A DNA stretch of 64,000 bases from Streptomyces sp. NA02950 (GTDB taxonomy: Bacteria; Actinomycetota; Actinomycetes; Streptomycetales; Streptomycetaceae): positions 4,275,001-4,339,000 of the forward strand of contig NZ_CP054916.1 of NCBI RefSeq assembly GCF_013364155.1. The letters run 5' to 3'. Of the stretch, positions 16,806 through 24,232 are shown in pieces (position 1 is the first letter of the stretch; the number at the start of each line of letters is the position of its first letter). The notes beneath the pieces were generated by a model that saw only the letters and a program-made list of their open reading frames with translations, was not told the DNA's origin and did no database searches. The position numbers and the translations under genes were made by a program.

Positions 16806-18020
16806 GTGACGGCGTTGGACTGCGACGTGCTGGTGATCGGGGGCGGCATCGTCGGCCTGTCGACGGCGTACGCGCTCACGCGCGCCGCGCCCGGCACCCG
16901 GGTGACCGTGCTGGAGAAGGAGGCCGGTCCGGCCCGCCACCAGACCGGGCGGAACAGCGGCGTGATCCACAGCGGTATCTACTACCGGCCGGGGTCGCTG
17001 AAGGCGCGGTTCGCGGTGCGCGGCGCGGCGGAGATGGTGAAGTTCTGCGCCGAGCACGGCATCGCCCACGAGGTGACCGGCAAGCTGATCGTCGCCACCG
17101 AGCGGTCGGAGCTGCCACGGCTGCACGCCCTGGTCCAGCGCGGCCGGGAGAACGGCATTCCGGTGCGCGAGCTGGGCCCCGCCCAGATCGCGGAGTACGA
17201 GCCGTGGGTGCGGGGCCTGGCGGCGATCCATGTGGGCAGCACGGGCGTGTGCGACTTCGGAGCGGTCGCGGCCCGGCTGGCCCGCCTCGCGCAGGACGCG
17301 GACGCCTCCGTGCGGTACGGGGCCGAGGTGCGCACCATCGGGCGGCGTTCGTCGGCGGTCGCGGTGCGCACGGCGGACGGCACGGTGCTGCGCGCCCGCG
17401 CTCTGGTCAACTGCGCGGGGTTGCAGTGCGACCGGATCGCCCGGCTGGCCGGTGACGACCCCGGGATGCGGATCGTGCCCTTCCGGGGTGAGTACTACGA
17501 GCTGGTGCCCGACCGCGCGTCCCTGGTCAACGGCCTGGTGTACCCCGTGCCCGACCCGGCGTTCCCGTTCCTCGGCGTCCATCTGACCCGCGGCATCGAC
17601 GGCGGCGTCCACGTCGGGCCCAATGCGGTGCCCGCCCTCGCCAAGGAGGGCTACGCCTGGCACACGGTGCGCCCGGGGGAGCTGGCGGCCACCCTGGCCT
17701 ACCCGGGCTCCTGGCGGATAGCCCGCCGCCACTGGCGGTACGGGGCGGGTGAGCTGCACCGCTCCCTGTCCAAGCGCGCCTTCACCGACGCCGTCCGCAG
17801 GCTGCTGCCGGACGTGACCGCCGACGACCTGACGGCGGCCCCGGCGGGGGTGCGCGCCCAGGCGGTGCTGCGCGACGGCACGCTGGTGGACGACTTCCTG
17901 ATCTCGGAGTCGCCCCGCGTCGTCCATGTGCTCAACGCACCCTCTCCGGCGGCGACGGCCTCGCTGCCGATCGGGCGCGAGGTGGCCCGGCGGGTGCTGG
18001 ACACGCTGCGGACCGGGTGA
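16806..18020 (+). CDS. lhgO: L-2-hydroxyglutarate oxidase
   Basis: A 404-residue FAD-dependent oxidoreductase of the DAO/LhgO family. It has an N-terminal GxGxxG (VIGGGIVGLSTAY), then KEAGPARHQTGRNSGVIHSG with YYRPGSLKA, the LhgO signature, and a C-terminal substrate loop. It oxidises L-2-hydroxyglutarate to 2-oxoglutarate, passing electrons to the quinone pool. The GTG at 16806 is preferred because GGGGAGG is 8 nt upstream; an earlier GTG at 16797 overlaps that site. Confidence 0.93.
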   Translation: MTALDCDVLVIGGGIVGLSTAYALTRAAPGTRVTVLEKEAGPARHQTGRNSGVIHSGIYYRPGSLKARFAVRGAAEMVKFCAEHGIAHEVTGKLIVATERSELPRLHALVQRGRENGIPVRELGPAQIAEYEPWVRGLAAIHVGSTGVCDFGAVAARLARLAQDADASVRYGAEVRTIGRRSSAVAVRTADGTVLRARALVNCAGLQCDRIARLAGDDPGMRIVPFRGEYYELVPDRASLVNGLVYPVPDPAFPFLGVHLTRGIDGGVHVGPNAVPALAKEGYAWHTVRPGELAATLAYPGSWRIARRHWRYGAGELHRSLSKRAFTDAVRRLLPDVTADDLTAAPAGVRAQAVLRDGTLVDDFLISESPRVVHVLNAPSPAATASLPIGREVARRVLDTLRTG

Positions 18021-18333
18021 CGGGGCGGGGCCGAGTGCCGTCTGTGCGGGCGACGGGCTGTGACCCTGTGCGCGGAGAGGCTGTGGGCGCTGGGGACGGC
18101 CCAAGGTTGTGGCCCCTACGGCCCTGGGCCAGGCCCGTGTGCTGACCCGCCGGGCTGGTGTGATGACGCGCACATCCCGTCCGGGCCTCGGTACGGGGCT
18201 CCCGTCGCGCCCCCGCTCGACGGCCGAACGGCCCCGGACCCGCCCCCGGGCTCCGCCGAAGGGGCCGGGGCTCCGGGCCCCCGCCCCGTCGCGCCCCGCC
18301 CGTGGAAGCCCCGCCCGTAGAATCGGAAGCACT
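18021..18333. other. Intergenic region, no gene seen
   Basis: About 310 bp of very G+C-rich DNA between lhgO and trmB. A -10-like TAGAAT at 18318-18323 lies 10 nt before the trmB start codon. No other feature is supported. Confidence 0.4.
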
Positions 18334-19152
18334 GTGTCCGAGAACCCCACTGCCCCCGAAGCCCCCGCGGAGCCAGGCACCGTACCGACGCCCCGCGACC
18401 GCGGCGAGCCGATGTTCCCCGGCGGCCCCGTCGCCGATCCGGCGGGCTCGCACCACGAGCGCCGGATCCGTTCCTTCCGCCCCCGTCGCGGCCGCGTCAC
18501 CGTCGGCCAGGGCGAGGCGCTGCGCCGCCTGTGGCCGCAGTGGGGCCTGGACATCGACGGACTGCGCCGTATCGACCTCGGTGAGCTGTTCCACACCGAG
18601 GGGGCCGGGGACTCCGATCTCCCCGTCGTGCTGGAGATCGGCTTCGGCATGGGCGAGGCCACCGCGCAGATGGCCGCCGCCGACCCCGCCACCGGCATCC
18701 TCGCCGCCGATGTCCACACCCCCGGCCAGGGCAATCTGCTCGCGCTCGCGGAGCGGAACGGCCTGACCAACATCCGGGTCGCCAACGGCGACGCGATCAT
18801 TCTGCTGCGCGAGATGCTGGCGCCCGCCGCCCTCTCCGGGCTGCGCGTCTTCTTCCCCGACCCCTGGCCGAAGAAGCGGCACCACAAGCGGCGGCTGATC
18901 CAGCCCGAGTTCATCGAGCTCGCCGCCACCCGGCTGAAGCCCGGCGCGCTGCTGCACTGCGCGACCGACTGGGAGCCGTACGCCGAGCAGATGCTCGAGG
19001 TCCTCACCGCGAGCCCCGCCTTCGACAACACCCGGTCCGACGGCGGCTACAGCCCCCGCCCGGACTTCCGCCCGCTCACCAAGTTCGAGGGCCAGGGGCT
19101 GGACAAGGGGCATCCGGTCCACGACCTGATCTTCCGTCGCAACGACACATGA
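18334..19152 (+). CDS. trmB: tRNA (guanosine(46)-N7)-methyltransferase
   Basis: A 272-residue SAM-dependent methyltransferase. After a 45-residue Pro-rich N-terminus comes RIRSFRPRRGRVTVGQ, then the SAM-binding VLEIGFGMGEAT and the TrmB signature FFPDPWPKKRHHKRRLIQ with the invariant PDPWPKxRH. A conserved TKFEGQG motif is near the C-terminus. It makes m7G46 in the variable loop of several tRNAs. The GTG at 18334 has GGAAG a few nt upstream. Confidence 0.96.
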   Translation: MSENPTAPEAPAEPGTVPTPRDRGEPMFPGGPVADPAGSHHERRIRSFRPRRGRVTVGQGEALRRLWPQWGLDIDGLRRIDLGELFHTEGAGDSDLPVVLEIGFGMGEATAQMAAADPATGILAADVHTPGQGNLLALAERNGLTNIRVANGDAIILLREMLAPAALSGLRVFFPDPWPKKRHHKRRLIQPEFIELAATRLKPGALLHCATDWEPYAEQMLEVLTASPAFDNTRSDGGYSPRPDFRPLTKFEGQGLDKGHPVHDLIFRRNDT

Positions 19153-19216
19153 CGACCCCAAGGGGATGGGCATAATCCCTCAGTCCGCCACTCCCCCTTT
19201 CGTTAGGGTCGGTTGA

Positions 19217-20914
19217 GTGCATCAGTCCCCGCCCCCTCAGCAGCCACCCGAGCCGCCGCCCGCGGCGCCGGCCGACCGGCCGTACGACCCGGCCTATGAC
19301 GCGGCGTACGGCCGGCAGCCCTGGTTCGACGGAGCCAACGCTCCGGAGGGCTGGCCGCATCCGCCGCGCCGCGGTCTGTGGGGCAGACACGGCCGCCTCG
19401 GCAGCCTCTGGGACAACAAGTCGCTGCGCGCCACCGCGCTGGTGCTGCTGCTCTCCGTCTCCGGGCTGGTCATCCTGGCGCTGGTGCGCGAGCAGACCGG
19501 CACCAAGGGGTTCCTGGTGGGGCTCGGCCTCGCCGTACTGCCCGTACCGCTGATCGTCGCGGCGTTCCGCTGGGTGGACCGCGTCGAGCCGAAGCCCTGG
19601 CGGAACCTCCTGTTCGCGTTCGCCTGGGGAGCGTGCGCCGCGACGCTGGTCGCGCTGATCGCCAACGGTTTCGCGACCGAGTGGCTGATGACCACCATCG
19701 ACTCCTCGTCCGCCTCCCGCCGGGCCGACGCCGACACCTGGGGCGCCACCCTCGTCGCCCCGTTCGTGGAGGAGAGCGCCAAGGCGGCCGCCGTACTGCT
19801 GCTCTTCCTCTTCCGCCGCCGCGACTTCAACGGGATCGCGGACGGCGTTGTTGTGGCCGGAATCACCGCCACCGGGTTCGCCTTCACCGAGAACATCCTC
19901 TATCTCGGCTCGGCCTTCGTCAGCGACCAGGAGTTCGGCTACTCCGGGATACGGTCCACCACCGCGGCGACCTTCTTCATCCGCGGTGTGGTCTCCCCCT
20001 TCGCGCACCCCCTCTTCACCGCCATGACCGGTGTGGGCTTCGGCATCGCCGCGGCCGCCGCACGCCATCAGCGCGCCCGCCGCGTCCTGGTGCCGATCGC
20101 GGCGCTGCTGGCGGCGATGGTGCTGCACGGCGTGTGGAACGGCTCGGCGACGCTCGGGGGGTACGGATTCATCACCGTCTACGCCCTGTTCATGGTGCCG
20201 GTCTTCGGGCTGCTGACCTGGCTCACGATCTGGTCCCGCGGCAAGGAGCTGCGCGCCGTACGGGAACAGCTCTGCGCGTACCAGGCGGCGGGCTGGCTCA
20301 CCCCGCCCGAACCGGTCGCCCTGGGGTCGATGCGGGCCCGCGGCATAGCCCGTGACCTCGCGCGCCGTACCCGTGGCGCGGCGGCGGCCCGTACGGTCGC
20401 CGAGTACACCGCCGTCGCGACCTCCCTGGCCTTCCTGCGGCGGCGGGCCCACCGGGGTACGGCGGGGCCGGAGTTCACCGCCCAGGAGAGGGAGCTGCTG
20501 GACCGCCTGTGGGAGCGGCGGGAGGTGGCACAGCCGGCGTTGGCGCACGCGGCGCTGACGGTGCCGATCCGGCGACCGCGCCCGGTGCCCCGGCCGGTGC
20601 CGGGGGCGGTGCCCGCGCCGTTCTGGCCCGCGGCGCCGTACGGGGGCCACGGGGCCGCCGGGTACGGAGCCGCCGGATACGGCTACGGGTACGGGTACGG
20701 GGGGCCGCCGGCGTACGGGGGACAGGGGCCGTACGGGGCCCAGCCCGGCGGGCAGCCGGCGTACGGGGGGCAGACGCCGTACCCGGGCCAGCCGCCTTAC
20801 GGAGGGCGGACGCCGCCGGGCGCACCGCAGGCCGCCGGTCCGCCGTATGTTCCGCAGGCCCGCCCGACCCGGTCCGTTCCGTATGGATCCGGGGGTCCGC
20901 AAAGTCATGTGTAA
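19217..20914 (+). CDS. PrsW-family intramembrane metalloprotease
   Basis: A 565-residue membrane protein. After a Pro-rich cytosolic N-terminus (about 75 residues) come eight or so TM segments with the PrsW motifs: WGAxxA, the EES of VAPFVEESAKAA, FAFTENILY, HPLFTAMTG and HGVWNG, which supply the metal ligands and catalytic Glu. In Bacillus PrsW cleaves an anti-sigma factor; the target here is unknown. The C-terminus carries a hydrophilic tail with Gly/Tyr/Pro repeats (about residues 470-560). TAGGGT at 19204-19209 stands 7 nt before the GTG, suggesting a leaderless transcript. Confidence 0.9.
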   Translation: MHQSPPPQQPPEPPPAAPADRPYDPAYDAAYGRQPWFDGANAPEGWPHPPRRGLWGRHGRLGSLWDNKSLRATALVLLLSVSGLVILALVREQTGTKGFLVGLGLAVLPVPLIVAAFRWVDRVEPKPWRNLLFAFAWGACAATLVALIANGFATEWLMTTIDSSSASRRADADTWGATLVAPFVEESAKAAAVLLLFLFRRRDFNGIADGVVVAGITATGFAFTENILYLGSAFVSDQEFGYSGIRSTTAATFFIRGVVSPFAHPLFTAMTGVGFGIAAAAARHQRARRVLVPIAALLAAMVLHGVWNGSATLGGYGFITVYALFMVPVFGLLTWLTIWSRGKELRAVREQLCAYQAAGWLTPPEPVALGSMRARGIARDLARRTRGAAAARTVAEYTAVATSLAFLRRRAHRGTAGPEFTAQERELLDRLWERREVAQPALAHAALTVPIRRPRPVPRPVPGAVPAPFWPAAPYGGHGAAGYGAAGYGYGYGYGGPPAYGGQGPYGAQPGGQPAYGGQTPYPGQPPYGGRTPPGAPQAAGPPYVPQARPTRSVPYGSGGPQSHV

Positions 20915-20980
20915 CCTTCCGCCCCTTTCAGACGTGCTTCTTAGTAGAAGCGGGGAGCACGCGGGGGGCGCGGGGGACAC

Positions 20981-21682
20981 ATGTCGGCACCAACACATCG
21001 ATCACGACCATCACATCCACCGACACAGCCGGATTTCGACCAGTTCTCCGCGGCCACGGCGGAGCGGCTGGTGTCCGCGGTCCACGCGGCGGCATCTGAC
21101 CGCGCCGGGCAGCGCTGGGACCGGCTGACCGCCGAAGGCGATCCCGTCCCGTGGGTCCGTACGGTCGCCCCGCGGCCGGCCGTCAGCTCCTGGCGCCATG
21201 CCCGTAACCGGATGCGGGCCCGCTTCCGGCACGGCCCGCCCGCCGACCTCCTCGATCCCGCCCCGGACCGGACGGCGCTGATCCATGCCCTGCGCCGCGG
21301 GAAGCCCGTCGACTCCCCCGGCGGGGGCCGGATCCCCCTTCGCCCTCTCGGCCGCGCCAGACCACGAAGGTCTTCCCGCACGATCTCCAGGCGAGCCCGG
21401 GCCCGGCCGGGCACACCTCCGCCCGGCAGACCGTGGCCCCGTACACCCGGCACTCCAGCGCCCCATAGCGGTCCGCGCAGGGCGTACCAACGCCCTGGGA
21501 CGCCGAGGTCGCCGTCCTCCCGGGCCGCCGGCCTCGGCGGGCCTGGCCACCGGTCATACCGAGGCCCGTCAGTCTCCTGCATGTCGGCCTCGCGCCGACG
21601 GTCCAACCCTCTCAGCGTCCGCTTCTCCCCTTCTCCCCGTCTTCACGAGCGCAACCCCGAGGAAGCGCAGCGGCGTTGCTGA
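20981..21682 (+). pseudogene. Decayed ECF (SigE-like) sigma-factor gene
   Basis: A frame of 233 codons starting at an ATG with GGGGG 6 nt upstream. The first 110 residues look like pieces of an ECF sigma factor: FDQFSAATAERLVSAVH, then RWDRLTAEGDPVPWVRTVA and SSWRHARNRMRARF (region 2.4-like), then DRTALIHALRR. The EDxVQE core of region 2.2 is missing and nothing like region 4 follows; beyond residue 115 it is Arg/Pro-rich with poor codon bias. It sits between the PrsW gene and the L,D-transpeptidase. A pair of PrsW with a dead sigma factor would be notable but is inference. Confidence 0.45.
21183..21557 (-). CDS. Possible small cysteine-rich protein, antisense (uncertain)
   Basis: A 124-codon frame opposite the decayed sigma-like gene. 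Its middle part (about residues 20-70) has clearly better codon bias than the plus-strand frame and a plausible composition, with C-x-RYGALECRVYG, VCRAEVCPAGPG and WRSCGKTFVVW. The N- and C-terminal thirds look non-coding. This may be a fragment of a real gene or chance; I do not recognise a family. Confidence 0.28.
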   Translation of the reverse strand: MTGGQARRGRRPGRTATSASQGVGTPCADRYGALECRVYGATVCRAEVCPAGPGLAWRSCGKTFVVWRGREGEGGSGPRRGSRRASRGAGHGSAPSGPGRDRGGRRAGRAGSGPASGYGHGARS

Positions 21683-21717
21683 CTCACACTTCCCACAACA
21701 CCCATAAGAGGTTTGCT

Positions 21718-22902
21718 TTGATCTCCGTACGCTCACTCCGCATCGCCGCGGTGCCCTCGCTCGCCGTCGTCCTCCTCGCCGCCTGCTCCGGCTCGTCCGA
21801 CACGGTGGACCCGGCCAAGGCCAGGCCCGCCCGGATATCCATCACGCCGAACAGCGACTCCGCGGCGATAGCCCCCGACGCCAAGGTCAAGGTGACCGCC
21901 TCCCACGGCACCATCACCAAGGTCCGCATCACGCCCGACGGCGCGGGCTCCCAGGCCGTCTCGGTGACCGGCTCGCTCTCCTCCGACAAGAACAGCTGGC
22001 GCTCCAACCGCCCCATGACGCCGGGCACCACCTACACCGTCGAGGCCACCGCCGCCAACGCCGCGGGCCGCACCGCCACTCAGCACTCCACCTTCCGCAC
22101 CCGTGCCGCCCAGCAGGTCAACGGCGTCACCGTCACCCCCTCCAACAACACCACCGTCGGCGTCGGCCAGCCCGTCTCGGTGGCCTTCGACCACCCGGTC
22201 ACCGACAAGGCCGCGGTCGAGCGCCAGCTCTCCGTGTCCACCTCACCCAAGACCGAGGGCTCCTGGGGCTGGACCAAGGACCCCCTCACCGGCACCGAGC
22301 GCGTCGACTGGCGCCCCAAGACCTACTGGCACAAGGGCACCAAGGTCACCCTCCGCGCCCGCCTCAGCGGCGTGGACACCGGTGACTCCCGCTACCTCCG
22401 CCGCGATGTCTCCAGCACCTTCACGATCGGCACCGCCCGCGTATCCAAGGTCGACCTCAACAAGCACACCATGACCGTCTTCGAGGACGGCACGCAGCAG
22501 AAGTCCATCCCCATCTCCGCCGGCCAGCCCTCCTACCCCACCTGGAACGGCAAGATGGTCGTCCTCGACAAGGCCCCCATGGTCCATATGACCAGCGACT
22601 CCGTCGGCATAGCCGACCCCTACAACAAGGACGTCCCCTGGGCCGTCCACCTCACCACCTCCGGCACCTACGCCCACGCCGCCCCCTGGAACGAGGGCCG
22701 CGGCTACTTCGGCCGCGTCAACATGTCCCACGGCTGCGTCGGCATGTCCGAAGCCGACGGCAAGTGGTTCTACAACCGCGCCACCCGCGGCGATGTCGTC
22801 GAGGTCACCGGCTCCACCCGCGAAACCGTCGCCACCGGCAACGGCATCGGCGACTGGAACCTCTCGTACACGGCTTGGCAGAAGCTGAGCGCCCTGCGGT
22901 GA
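21718..22902 (+). CDS. L,D-transpeptidase lipoprotein (YkuD domain, Ig-like domains)
   Basis: A 394-residue lipoprotein. The signal peptide ends in a lipobox (VVLLAACS, Cys about residue 23). Two Ig-like regions (about 45-250) precede the YkuD catalytic domain (about 250-375), whose active site is SHGCVGM with the nucleophilic Cys and an upstream His. It makes 3-3 cross-links in peptidoglycan or anchors proteins outside the membrane. The TTG at 21718 is chosen because AGAGG lies 6 nt upstream and it gives a standard signal peptide; the frame opens earlier without a ribosome site. Confidence 0.94.
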   Translation: MISVRSLRIAAVPSLAVVLLAACSGSSDTVDPAKARPARISITPNSDSAAIAPDAKVKVTASHGTITKVRITPDGAGSQAVSVTGSLSSDKNSWRSNRPMTPGTTYTVEATAANAAGRTATQHSTFRTRAAQQVNGVTVTPSNNTTVGVGQPVSVAFDHPVTDKAAVERQLSVSTSPKTEGSWGWTKDPLTGTERVDWRPKTYWHKGTKVTLRARLSGVDTGDSRYLRRDVSSTFTIGTARVSKVDLNKHTMTVFEDGTQQKSIPISAGQPSYPTWNGKMVVLDKAPMVHMTSDSVGIADPYNKDVPWAVHLTTSGTYAHAAPWNEGRGYFGRVNMSHGCVGMSEADGKWFYNRATRGDVVEVTGSTRETVATGNGIGDWNLSYTAWQKLSALR

Positions 22903-22910
22903 CGTTTCCT

Positions 22911-22960
22911 GACACCTGTGGGCAGTTACTTCCGGGCGGAAGTAGCTGCCCACAGGTGTC
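22911..22960. terminator. Strong bidirectional terminator
   Basis: A 23-bp stem, perfect apart from one G-U pair, with a GGGC loop: GACACCTGTGGGCAG and its complement form the outer part. It lies between the convergent L,D-transpeptidase gene and the island nuclease gene, 8 nt beyond the former's stop. It marks the left boundary of the lower-G+C island. Confidence 0.92.
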
Positions 22961-22973
22961 CTGCGGCGGATCG

Positions 22974-24080
22974 TTACTGCATGTCGACCATGCCCCATGC
23001 CACAGCCATGGGCGAACCCGCCCAGCCCTCCACCGTCTTCCAGATGGACGCAATGCCGCGCTCTTCGAGGTAAGGGGCGTACACCTCGATGTCCTCGGTG
23101 AAGAGCCCCAGCAGCTGCGGCTCGGGGTGCCCCCGCTGGGCGTAGAGGAAATGGCTGTACTCAAAGAGCTGACTCAGCGCTTCACGCACGGCCCTGGTGG
23201 GGTTGCCACGCTTGACGGTCTTGGCCTCCACCAGCCACTCCGTACCGTCTCGCCGGAGCACGAGGTCCTTGGGATGCATCTGGTCAGTGATCGGAACGAA
23301 CCCTCGCGGCTCGATGTATCGACCGAAGCCATCGATCAGGTTCTCGTGGTCCCGCCTGACCGTGATCGTGCGCTGAGCGATGTGCGCTACATAGTCGCTG
23401 CCGTCCTTGGGACGAAAGCCGTCGAGTCCCTTGAACTCAGCTTGGGGATCGGAGACAAAGCCGGTCGTACGAAGCCCTTCCGACGTCTCCTCGTCCTTGA
23501 GCAACTTCTCTACGGAGGCAGCGTGCTGAAGGAGTTCGGCCATGTGCCACAGGTCCTCACGGAGACTGGTCTCCGTCGGCATGGCGGCCGTGCTGTAGGT
23601 CCGAGCCGCCACACTTCCCGCTTCATAGGACAGCGCCCGCGATAGCTTGCACCTGAACTCGGGGCGGTCTTTCCATCCTGCTCTCAGGCTCTTCGGGAGC
23701 CCCTCCTGCAATGTCTTGGCCCTGCTCAGCAGATAAGTGCGGCGCTTCTCCCCCTCGCCGAGCTTGCCCTTGAGTGACGTCACGCCCTGCTGGAGAGTCA
23801 ACGTCACCGTCGCAAGGTCGGCCGCAAAGATGTAGGCAAGGTAGAGCCCCTGCTTCGGGTCCCGGGTGATGGCTGGGTCATAGACGCCGATCCAGGGTGT
23901 CCGGCTGGCGCCGCCGCTTCCTCCATTGCCTTCCGCCTCGAAGCCTCCTGGCAGGAGAGGCGCCCACTCAGCCCTTGCGGCACGCAGCAGATCTTGCGCA
24001 CGCACCCCTGATGACGTCCCCTTCCCTGCGTCGTAGGTGAGGGCAATCTCAAGGAGCAGACCACGTATGTCCGTGCTCAA
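22974..24080 (-). CDS. McrB-N-like domain fused to PD-(D/E)XK nuclease (putative restriction enzyme)
   Basis: A 368-residue protein. Residues about 5-105 look like the N-terminal DNA-recognition domain of McrB (DUF3578 type): a PWIGVYDPAITRDPKQGLYL block, then YIFAADLATVTLTLQQGVT. The C-terminal 130 residues contain DLVLRRDGTEWLVEAKTV, a PD-(D/E)XK core (Asp, then E-A-K), followed by a helix with SQLFEYSHFL. There is no AAA+ GTPase, so this is not a complete McrB. In known enzymes the N-terminal domain reads modified cytosine context. TTG start (24080); the family's first helix begins within ten residues, supporting it. Divergent from the helicase gene 152 bp away. Confidence 0.72.
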   Translation of the reverse strand: MSTDIRGLLLEIALTYDAGKGTSSGVRAQDLLRAARAEWAPLLPGGFEAEGNGGSGGASRTPWIGVYDPAITRDPKQGLYLAYIFAADLATVTLTLQQGVTSLKGKLGEGEKRRTYLLSRAKTLQEGLPKSLRAGWKDRPEFRCKLSRALSYEAGSVAARTYSTAAMPTETSLREDLWHMAELLQHAASVEKLLKDEETSEGLRTTGFVSDPQAEFKGLDGFRPKDGSDYVAHIAQRTITVRRDHENLIDGFGRYIEPRGFVPITDQMHPKDLVLRRDGTEWLVEAKTVKRGNPTRAVREALSQLFEYSHFLYAQRGHPEPQLLGLFTEDIEVYAPYLEERGIASIWKTVEGWAGSPMAVAWGMVDMQ

Positions 24081-24232
24081 GAACTATGCATGAACGGTCG
24101 GACAGCAACTTAATTGATCACATACGGTCATGGTGTGTGTACACCCGACAGGGTCCCCGATCGATCTACCTGAGGACTGTCGGACACCGCTGATAGAACG
24201 ACACATGAATGAGTGAAACGAGGAGTTGCTGC
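24081..24232. promoter_or_regulatory. Divergent promoter region of the nuclease and helicase genes
   Basis: 152 bp of AT-richer DNA shared by the two divergent island genes. On the plus strand TTGATC (24114-24119) lies about 18 bp before TGTACA, an approximate promoter. GACAGGGTCC and GGACTGTC form a partial inverted repeat. On the minus strand CATAGT stands just before the TTG, too close for an ordinary leader. Joint control is likely but not shown. Confidence 0.35.

Noticed and set aside
22974..24080. A complete McrBC system
   Set aside because: No AAA+ GTPase (MNTSD motif) and no separate McrC-like gene is present.
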